Shown here in pieces: positions 6,811 through 12,234 of a DNA stretch of 25,258 nucleotides. Source of the stretch: Clostridium sp. CAG:1024. Its GTDB lineage: Bacteria; Bacillota; Clostridia; Christensenellales; CAG-138. Where the stretch lies: positions 1-25,258 of the forward strand of contig HF985470.1 in assembly GCA_000432015.1 (NCBI GenBank), in the 5' to 3' direction. The position numbers were made by a program, and so were the translations under genes. The notes beneath the pieces were generated by a model, which saw nothing but the letters and a program-made list of their open reading frames with translations, ran no database searches and was not told the DNA's origin. Every line of letters starts with the position of its first letter. Position 1 is the stretch's first letter.

Positions 6811-7608
6811 ATGGAAATTGACAGAGGGGGGAACGTACCGGACACGGGCGTTCAGTCGATCAATCGTGCATTTCAGATCCTGGAAGCACTCGTAGAGCAC
6901 CCGCACGGGCTTACGATCGCGGAGCTTGTCGAGAACCTGCGGCTCAACAAGAGCACGATCCATCGAATCTTGCAAACGCTGCTTGCGTGGGGATATGTAT
7001 CCAAGGACGAACGGACAAAGTGTTACCGGCTCGGCATGCAGGTCATGGCGCTCAGCAGTCATTATTTGAACGGTCTCGAGCTCAAGACGGAAGCATTGCC
7101 CTTTATGGAGCATTTGCAGCAGCAGACGGAGATCTTTGTCCATCTTGGTATTCTTGACGGCAAGGACATCGTTTATCTGGAGAAGATCGGACCGTATACG
7201 CATTTTCGCATGTATTCCCAGATCGGGAAGCGGGCAGCCGTCTATTCTACCGGGCTGGGGAAAGCGATTTTCGCCAACCTAGACGAGGAACGTCAGGCAA
7301 AATTGCTCAAGGACATGACCTATGAGCCAATTACGCCGTATACCGTCAAGGACGAAGCGGCGTTTCTTGCGGAGATCCGGCGTACAAAAGAGCGCGGTTT
7401 TGCCGTTGACGACCAGGAAAACGAAGCGGGGATGCGCTGCGTTGCCGCGCCGGTGTTTGACTATACCGGCCGTGTGATAGCGGCGATCAGCGCGTCGGGG
7501 TATATCAACTCGTCGTTCCCGGAGGAAAAGATCGACGAGTTTGGCTCTTATGTGGTGGAGTGTGCGAACGGCATTTCCAGACAAATGGGCGATCTCAGAC
7601 GCAGATAG
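6811..7608 (+). CDS. IclR-family transcriptional regulator (KdgR-like by context)
   Basis: Product of 265 residues, typical for IclR proteins. Residues about 14-75 are the winged helix-turn-helix (VQSINRAFQILEAL, LTIAELVENLRLNKSTIHRILQTL, then a YRLG wing). Residues about 85-258 are the effector-binding domain, with STGLGKAIFANL, GFAVDDQENEAGMRCVAAPVFD and IAAISASGY landmarks. IclR proteins bind small metabolites, often keto acids, and repress or activate sugar-acid and aromatic catabolic genes. It lies between the M20-madLM operon (divergent) and the PLP-enzyme and KDG/KDPG operons. Those three units share a TATGAAAC operator that resembles KdgR boxes, so a 2-keto-3-deoxygluconate-type effector is a reasonable guess. 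The Shine-Dalgarno (GGTG) is weak, so expression is probably low. The gene ends in a strong terminator. Confidence 0.93.
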   Translation: MEIDRGGNVPDTGVQSINRAFQILEALVEHPHGLTIAELVENLRLNKSTIHRILQTLLAWGYVSKDERTKCYRLGMQVMALSSHYLNGLELKTEALPFMEHLQQQTEIFVHLGILDGKDIVYLEKIGPYTHFRMYSQIGKRAAVYSTGLGKAIFANLDEERQAKLLKDMTYEPITPYTVKDEAAFLAEIRRTKERGFAVDDQENEAGMRCVAAPVFDYTGRVIAAISASGYINSSFPEEKIDEFGSYVVECANGISRQMGDLRRR

Positions 7609-7704
7609 CAAGAACGGCGCGGCGGGGATGCCGTGCCGGAAAAATACGGTTTGACAACTGAACTGTGCGGGAGCATACAAACGCGCACGTTCCTGCAAAT
7701 GATA

Positions 7705-7751
7705 CGATCCCATCGTTGGCGTTCGTTTCAACGAGGGGATCGGTTTTTTTA
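7705..7751 (+). terminator. Rho-independent terminator of the IclR gene
   Basis: The left arm is CGATCCC (7705-7711) plus TCGTTG (7713-7718), and the right arm is CAACGA (7729-7734) plus GGGATCG (7736-7742). There is one A/G mismatch and a 10-base loop. Seven T residues follow from 7744. This ends the IclR transcript before the convergent PLP-enzyme gene. Confidence 0.9.
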
Positions 7752-7777
7752 TTTTTGGACGCCGGGAAAGGAAACGC

Positions 7778-9025
7778 TTATCTCTCCGCGAAGCGTCTGA
7801 CCGCCGCATCCATTTCGGCCAGATCGCCCGGATGAACGGTCGGAACATCCGGCGTTTCACCGACGGAGAACAGCGGCAGGTCGCGCAGCGCGCTGCCCGT
7901 CACGATGCTGACGGCACAAGCGTCCTTTGAAAGCCAACCCGTGTCCAGCAGCTTTTTGACCGCTGCGATGGCGGCGGCGCTTGCGGGCTCCGCGAGGACA
8001 GCCTCCTTCTGTGCGGTGAGACGCATGGCTGCGAGGATTTCTTCGTCGGTGACCGCGACGGCCGTTCCCTCGGAAGCACGGATTACATGCAGCGCTGTGC
8101 GGCCCTCAAACGTGACCGGGTCGTTGATCGAGCCTGCAACGGTTTTCGGATCCTTCCACACGGGTGTTTCTTCCGCGCCGTTTTCGATTGCCCATACCAC
8201 CGGCGGACAGCCGGCCGCCTGCACACCGACAAGGCGCGGGATGCGATCGACGAGGCCGAGCGTCTTCAGCTCGCAGCAGGCGCGGTAGACCTTGCTGATG
8301 AGGATACCGCCGCCGATCGGGCAGAGGATGACGTCGGGAAGCGCGCCGTCCATTTGTCGGAAAATCTCATATACGATGGTTTTGTAGCCTTCGCTTGCTA
8401 GCGGATTATGCAGCATGGTCGTGCAGCCGTTGCGCCAGTGATAGCGGTCGACGCCCAGCTCGATGAGCTCAATGCAGTCGTTGACCTCGCCCTTTGTACG
8501 GATAAACCGCGCGCCGTAGGACATGGCTTGCTGCGCGCGCGCGAACACGCCGCCCTCCGGGAGAACGACATAGCAGGGGATCCCGGCCTTTGCGGAATAG
8601 GCTGCGACGGCGGAACCCGCATTGCCCGCGGAGCCCAATGCGACGGCCGACGCTTTTTCTGCACGGAACTGTGAAAGCGCCAGCGTTGCAAAGCGATCCT
8701 TGTATGTTCCCGTGGGGTTCAGCGTCTCGTCTTTCAGATACAGCCGCGCGATGCCGTATGCCGCTTCGAGCTTGTCCGCGCGCTGCAAGGGCGTATCGCC
8801 CTCGCCCATGGTGATGGGCGCAATGTTGTCCATGCCGGGGAACATGGCGCGATAACGCCAGATGCCGCTGCCCGTGCCGCCGGAACAAAGCAGGGCGCGG
8901 GCGCGCTCCCGCTGCGCGGACAGGTCGAGTCCCGGCTCGATGGATGCGCCGCAATGCGGGCAGACATATTTATTGGTATTTCCCGTATAGGGCGCGCCGC
9001 AGACAGAACAGTGCAGTGTGACCAC
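7778..9025 (-). CDS. PLP-dependent fold-type II enzyme, threonine synthase-like (candidate ammonia-lyase/dehydratase)
   Basis: Product of 415 residues. The N-terminus has a zinc-ribbon-like pair CSVCG...CPHCG (Cys6, 9, 22, 25). The PLP domain shows GEGDTPL at 74-80, NPTGTYKDR with the PLP lysine at about 109, GSAGNAG around 131-137 (loop for the substrate) and CPIGGGILIS (cofactor phosphate). General annotation would be threonine synthase, an enzyme that makes threonine from O-phosphohomoserine. No homoserine or threonine biosynthesis gene lies near; instead the gene diverges from a KDG kinase/KDPG aldolase operon, shares an operator with it, and that operon includes a RidA protein. I therefore favour a beta-eliminating ammonia-lyase, such as one acting on a 2-amino-sugar acid to give 2-keto-3-deoxygluconate. 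True threonine synthase or a related dehydratase remains possible. The start is preceded by AGGAGGCAAATC. Confidence 0.88.
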   Translation of the reverse strand: MVTLHCSVCGAPYTGNTNKYVCPHCGASIEPGLDLSAQRERARALLCSGGTGSGIWRYRAMFPGMDNIAPITMGEGDTPLQRADKLEAAYGIARLYLKDETLNPTGTYKDRFATLALSQFRAEKASAVALGSAGNAGSAVAAYSAKAGIPCYVVLPEGGVFARAQQAMSYGARFIRTKGEVNDCIELIELGVDRYHWRNGCTTMLHNPLASEGYKTIVYEIFRQMDGALPDVILCPIGGGILISKVYRACCELKTLGLVDRIPRLVGVQAAGCPPVVWAIENGAEETPVWKDPKTVAGSINDPVTFEGRTALHVIRASEGTAVAVTDEEILAAMRLTAQKEAVLAEPASAAAIAAVKKLLDTGWLSKDACAVSIVTGSALRDLPLFSVGETPDVPTVHPGDLAEMDAAVRRFAER

Positions 9026-9041
9026 GTGATTTGCCTCCTAA

Positions 9042-9060
9042 AATGAAATCGTGTTTCATA
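9042..9060 (-). promoter_or_regulatory. Operator-like site 2 (TATGAAAC motif, KdgR-box-like)
   Basis: On the minus strand it reads TATGAAACACGATTTCATT, with a clear inverted repeat TGAAA...TTTCA (ATGAAA 9043-9048 and TTTCAT 9054-9059 on the plus strand). It sits 17 to 35 bases before the PLP-enzyme ATG and over the predicted transcription start. The layout resembles the TGAAA/TTTCA boxes bound by KdgR (IclR family) in enterobacteria. Confidence 0.62.
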
Positions 9061-9061
9061 T

Positions 9062-9090
9062 AGCATAACAGAGCGTGTGCGCCGATGCAA
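9062..9090 (-). promoter_or_regulatory. Probable promoter of the PLP-enzyme gene
   Basis: On the minus strand TTGCAT (9085-9090) and TATGCT (9062-9067) are 17 bp apart. The -10 is preceded by TG plus one base, the extended -10 pattern that can offset a poor -35. The start of transcription would fall near 9055, inside operator-like site 2. Confidence 0.45.
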
Positions 9091-9103
9091 GATTTGTTCA
9101 CAA

Positions 9104-9122
9104 TATGAAACGAAGGTTTAAT
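9104..9122 (+). promoter_or_regulatory. Operator-like site 4 (TATGAAAC motif, weaker)
   Basis: TATGAAACGAAGGTTTAAT, an imperfect inverted repeat ATGAAAC-N4-GTTTAAT with one mismatch. It lies just upstream of the -35 of the KDG-operon promoter and shares its first eight bases with the other sites. Confidence 0.45.
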
Positions 9123-9128
9123 TTTGTG

Positions 9129-9157
9129 TTGACAACGGGATGTATGGCGGATATAAT
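9129..9157 (+). promoter_or_regulatory. Consensus promoter of the KDG/KDPG-ABC operon
   Basis: TTGACA (9129-9134) and TATAAT (9152-9157) are both perfect matches with the ideal 17-bp spacer. Transcription would start near 9164, giving an unusually long leader of about 255 nucleotides before the first ATG at 9419. Such a strong promoter needs strict control, which fits the operator lying directly at the start site. Confidence 0.85.
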
Positions 9158-9163
9158 CTAAAT

Positions 9164-9191
9164 ATTGATACATTGTTTCATATAATGAAAC
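9164..9191 (-). promoter_or_regulatory. Operator-like site 3 with overlapping 17-bp palindrome
   Basis: On the minus strand 9182-9164 reads TATGAAACAATGTATCAAT, matching site 1 at 14 of its first 15 bases. Overlapping it, 9175-9191 is a perfect inverted repeat, GTTTCAT-ATA-ATGAAAC. Together they cover +1 to about +28 of the strong promoter, a classic repressor position. Confidence 0.65.
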
Positions 9192-9196
9192 GCTAA

Positions 9197-9298
9197 GAAT
9201 TACCGATACAGTCGTTTCGGAATTTGATGTGAATTACCGATACAGTCGTTTAGGAATTTGATGTGAATCACCGATGCAGTAATTTCGGAATTTGAATG
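9197..9298 (+). repeat. Three tandem 34-bp repeats in the operon leader
   Basis: Units at 9197-9230, 9231-9264 and 9265-9298 follow each other without spacers. Units 1 and 2 differ at one base (C or A in the TTT-GG step). Unit 3 has diverged at several positions. Each unit starts GAATTACCGATACAG or GAATCACCGATGCAG and contains an AATTTCGGAATTTG-like end. The core GATACA-gtc-GTTTC resembles GATACA-tt-GTTTC of operator-like site 3, so the array may be amplified, partly decayed binding sites. The units lie within the transcribed leader. Confidence 0.9.
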
Positions 9299-9310
9299 GA
9301 TACGTTTGCA
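9297..9310 (-). promoter_or_regulatory. cre-like site in the operon leader
   Basis: On the minus strand it reads TGCAAACGTATCCA, matching the pattern TGNAANCGNWWNCW at all fixed positions. It shares TGCAAACGT with the cre-like site inside the IclR promoter. At about +135 to the predicted start it would act as a roadblock for carbon catabolite repression. Confidence 0.5.
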
Positions 9311-9418
9311 TATCGCAGACAGCCGGAAGCAGATCAGCTCTGCCGAACGCTTATGGTTGACGTTTCGCTGCGGCGCTTACACAGTTTTCTTTAGAATCAC
9401 GCAAGGATGGTGAAAGCA

Positions 9419-10447
9419 ATGAAAAAAGTTGTGTGTTTTGGTGAGATCATGTTGCGGCTCAAGCCCTGCGGGCTCGAACGTTTCTTTCAGTCCCCGTATC
9501 TTGAGGCAACGTTTGGCGGCGGAGAAGCCAACGTGGCCGTGTCGCTTGCAAATTACGGTATGGATGCGGAGCTTTTGACCGTATTGCCGGAAAACGCCAT
9601 CGGAGACGCCTGCATTCAGGAACTGCACCGTTTCGGCGTCGGCACGGACAGGATCGTCCGCGGCGAGGGCCGCATGGGGATCTATTATCTGGAGCAAGGC
9701 GCGAACCAGCTGCCGAGCAAGGTCGTGTATGACCGCGCGGGTTCCGCGATCGCCGTGGCAAAGCGCGGTGCAATCGATTGGGACAAGGCGTTCGACTGCG
9801 CTTCCTGGTTCCACATCACCGGCATTACGCCCGCGATCTCCGAAACGGCGATGGAGCTTGCGCTCGATGCAGTCAAAGAGGCGAAAAATCGCGGCATTAC
9901 CGTATCCTGCGACCTGAACTACCGCAAGAATCTTTGGAAATACGGGAAGAAAGCTTCCGAGGTCATGCGCGAGATCGCGAGATATGTAGATGTTGCCGTT
10001 GCGAACGAAGAGGATGTGCAGAAGTCGCTTGACATCAAGGCGGACGTGAATGTGGAATCCGGTTCTCTGAGTCGTGAGAAGTATAAAGAACTGGGAGACA
10101 AGGTGCTTGCAGCGTACCCGAACATGAAGATGATCGCCATCACGCTGCGCGAGAGCCACAGCGCGGATTGGAATACATGGGCCGCCTGTCTGAACGACGG
10201 CAAAACATTTTACGAATCGAAAAAATACGAGATCCGCAATATCGTCGACCGCGTCGGCGGCGGAGACAGCTTTGCGGGCGGGCTCATCTACGGCCTGAAT
10301 ACCTATGAGGACAAGCAAAAAGCCCTTGAGTTTGCCGTTGCCGCGTCCTGCCTCAAGCATTCCATCATCGGTGATTTCAACCGCGTGCAGGCCTCGGATG
10401 TTGAAAAACTCATGGGCGGCGACGGTACCGGCAGAGTCCAGCGCTGA
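9419..10447 (+). CDS. kdgK: 2-dehydro-3-deoxygluconokinase (KDG kinase), PfkB/ribokinase family
   Basis: Product of 342 residues. It phosphorylates 2-keto-3-deoxygluconate to KDPG with ATP in the cytosol. Seen: the GEIMLRLKP opening, the GGGEANVAVSLANYG substrate/hinge segment (33-47), CDLNYRKNLW (about 164-173), a TLRES segment and the anion-hole/catalytic motif RVGGGDSFAGG, with the catalytic Asp near 283. This pattern is that of clostridial KDG kinases rather than ribokinase or fructokinase. The ATG at 9419 is preferred to that at 9407 because GGTGA lies before it at a workable distance. It is the first gene of the long operon, 31 bp before its metabolic partner KDPG aldolase. Position and the strong upstream promoter support a catabolic, inducible role. 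Confidence 0.92.
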   Translation: MKKVVCFGEIMLRLKPCGLERFFQSPYLEATFGGGEANVAVSLANYGMDAELLTVLPENAIGDACIQELHRFGVGTDRIVRGEGRMGIYYLEQGANQLPSKVVYDRAGSAIAVAKRGAIDWDKAFDCASWFHITGITPAISETAMELALDAVKEAKNRGITVSCDLNYRKNLWKYGKKASEVMREIARYVDVAVANEEDVQKSLDIKADVNVESGSLSREKYKELGDKVLAAYPNMKMIAITLRESHSADWNTWAACLNDGKTFYESKKYEIRNIVDRVGGGDSFAGGLIYGLNTYEDKQKALEFAVAASCLKHSIIGDFNRVQASDVEKLMGGDGTGRVQR

Positions 10448-10478
10448 ACGCGAACGATACTGAAAAGGAGAGGTTTCC

Positions 10479-11438
10479 ATGGATCACATCTTTGACGAAC
10501 TCCGGCTGAACGGCCTGGTTCCCGTGTTGAAGTTTCGGAATGTGTCCGACGCCGTCCCGACCTGCGAGGCGCTGCGGCGCGGCGGACTGAACGTTGCGGA
10601 GATCACGTTCCGCACGGATGCGGCGGAAGCGTCCATCAAGGCCGTATGCGAGGCAATGCCTGACATGCTTGTGGGCGCGGGGACGGTCACCCGGATCGAG
10701 CAGGCGGAGCGTGCCGTAGCTGCCGGGGCAAAGTTCATTGTCACCCCCGGCCTGAATCCGCATGTCGTCGAGTGGTGCATTGTGCACAATGTGGCCGTGC
10801 TGCCCGGTGTGAACGACCCGAGCGGCATCGAGCTTGCGATGGAGTACGGCCTGAAATGCCTGAAATTCTTCCCAGCGGAGGCATCCGGCGGCACGAAATT
10901 CATCAAGGCAGTGAAGGGACCCTACAGCGACGTCTGCTTTGTTCCGACGGGCGGCATCAATGAGGACAACCTTGCGGAATATCTTGCAACGCCCGGTATC
11001 ATCGCCTGCGGCGGCAGTTGGATGGTTCCGTCCTCCGCGATCGAAAACGGAGAATATGACGTTGTGGAGTCGCTTGTTCGCAAAGCGATCCGCAAGATGC
11101 TGGATTTCCGTCTTGCCCATGTCGGCGTCAACACGGAAAGCGAAGCGGACGCGGTCGCCGCAGCGGAGCGCTTTGCGCTGCTGTTCAGATTTGAGACGAA
11201 GATCGGCGGAAGCTCCGTGTTCGCAGGCTCGGCGGTCGAGTTTATGAAAACGCCGTATCTCGGGAAGAACGGCCACATCGCCATTCATACCGCGAGCATC
11301 GATCGCGCAAAGTATTTCCTGTCCCGCGCGGGCTTCGGGTTCAACGAAGCGTCCGCAAAATATGACGCAAAGGGGAACCTCAAGGCGGTCTATCTGACCG
11401 ATGAGATCGCGGGCTTTGCCGTCCATCTGGTGCAGTAA
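10479..11438 (+). CDS. eda: KDPG/KHG aldolase fused to a C-terminal VOC-like domain
   Basis: Product of 319 residues, about 110 longer than a standard KDPG aldolase. Residues 1-205 are the class I aldolase barrel: PVLKFR, AEITFRT (Glu41, Arg45), GAGTVT, VTPGLNP, LKFFPAE with the Schiff-base lysine at about 129, and PTGGINEDN. It splits KDPG to pyruvate and glyceraldehyde 3-phosphate; 4-hydroxy-2-oxoglutarate may also be used. Residues about 208-319 (LDFRLAHVGVNTE, VFAGSAVEFMKTPYLGKNGHIAIHTASIDRAKYFL, ending IAGFAVHLVQ) resemble one half of a glyoxalase/VOC fold. I do not see a full metal-ligand set, so this part may be structural or regulatory. The Shine-Dalgarno is AAGGAGAGG. The stop is one base from the next ATG. 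Confidence 0.92.
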   Translation: MDHIFDELRLNGLVPVLKFRNVSDAVPTCEALRRGGLNVAEITFRTDAAEASIKAVCEAMPDMLVGAGTVTRIEQAERAVAAGAKFIVTPGLNPHVVEWCIVHNVAVLPGVNDPSGIELAMEYGLKCLKFFPAEASGGTKFIKAVKGPYSDVCFVPTGGINEDNLAEYLATPGIIACGGSWMVPSSAIENGEYDVVESLVRKAIRKMLDFRLAHVGVNTESEADAVAAAERFALLFRFETKIGGSSVFAGSAVEFMKTPYLGKNGHIAIHTASIDRAKYFLSRAGFGFNEASAKYDAKGNLKAVYLTDEIAGFAVHLVQ

Positions 11439-11439
11439 C

Positions 11440-12216
11440 ATGTTGATTCAGTGGGATCGGACGATCGCGTGGGATCTCGATGCGGAGCATGCCCTCGGCG
11501 TGCTCTCCGTCGGCTCCACGGAACAGCACAGCAATTACCTGCCGCTCGGAACGGACAGTATTCTCGGACAGCACCTTGTGCGTGAGGCCGCGGAAAAGGC
11601 AAAGGCGCGTGTTCTCATGCTCCCGTCGCAGTGCATTGGCTTTTCGCCGCACCATCGCGCGTTTCCCGGCGTGATCACGCTTCGCAACGACGTCATGGTC
11701 GAGTATCTAACCGAGGTCTGCGAAAGCGCGTTCCGGGCGGGACTGCCGAGACTTCTGATCGTCAACTCGCACGGCGGCAACCAGACGGCTCTGCAGGGCG
11801 TCGTCAATCGCCTCGGCTCGGAATTCGGCCGCCAAGTGGTTCTCGTTCGCTACTGGGATTTGATCGCGGACAAGATCGACGGCATTCGCAGATCGCAGCC
11901 GGGCGGCATGGGACACGCGGGCGAGTTTGAAACATCGCTCATGCTCCACTTTGCGCCGGAGCTTGTAGACACGGAACGTATCGACGTGCGGCCGCCTGCA
12001 AAGGGCGATGCATGGCATCATCCGGACATGTTTGCAAAAAACAGAGTTTATCGCTACATTCCTTTTGATACATATTCAGATCTTGGCAACATCGGACAAG
12101 CGCACCTCGCATCCAAGGAGGAGGGCGCACGACTCTCTCAGCTCATCACGGATAAACTTGCGGAACTGATGGAGTTTGAATACGGTTACCTGTCACTGAA
12201 AGCTGACAGTAAATAA
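11440..12216 (+). CDS. Creatininase-family amidohydrolase
   Basis: Product of 258 residues, normal for the family. Metal-site landmarks are all present: GSTEQHSNYLPLGTD (Glu28, His30, Asp39), the NSHGGNQT loop (His111) and MGHAGEFETS (Glu162). Members hydrolyse cyclic or linear amides (creatinine, formamide-type intermediates in riboflavin/F420 synthesis, mycofactocin peptides), and some are of unknown use. The start ATG follows the aldolase stop by one base, so translation is coupled and no separate start region exists; the upstream in-frame ATG at 11401 lies within the aldolase. Placed between the KDPG aldolase and an ABC binding protein, it probably opens a lactam or removes an amide from the imported substrate. 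It has no signal peptide and is expected in the cytosol. Confidence 0.88.
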   Translation: MLIQWDRTIAWDLDAEHALGVLSVGSTEQHSNYLPLGTDSILGQHLVREAAEKAKARVLMLPSQCIGFSPHHRAFPGVITLRNDVMVEYLTEVCESAFRAGLPRLLIVNSHGGNQTALQGVVNRLGSEFGRQVVLVRYWDLIADKIDGIRRSQPGGMGHAGEFETSLMLHFAPELVDTERIDVRPPAKGDAWHHPDMFAKNRVYRYIPFDTYSDLGNIGQAHLASKEEGARLSQLITDKLAELMEFEYGYLSLKADSK

Positions 12217-12234
12217 AAACACAAGGAGGAACCC

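Noticed and set aside
5340..6845. Longer 501-residue version of the M20 peptidase
   Set aside because: The extra N-terminus runs through the divergent promoter and operator region and lacks family similarity; the ATG at 6515 has a ribosome site.
9197..9298. Tandem 34-bp repeats as a CRISPR array
   Set aside because: The units are directly adjacent with no spacers and no cas genes are present.
9192..9418. A riboswitch in the KDG operon leader
   Set aside because: I could not match the leader to any riboswitch core I know; the tandem repeats explain much of it.
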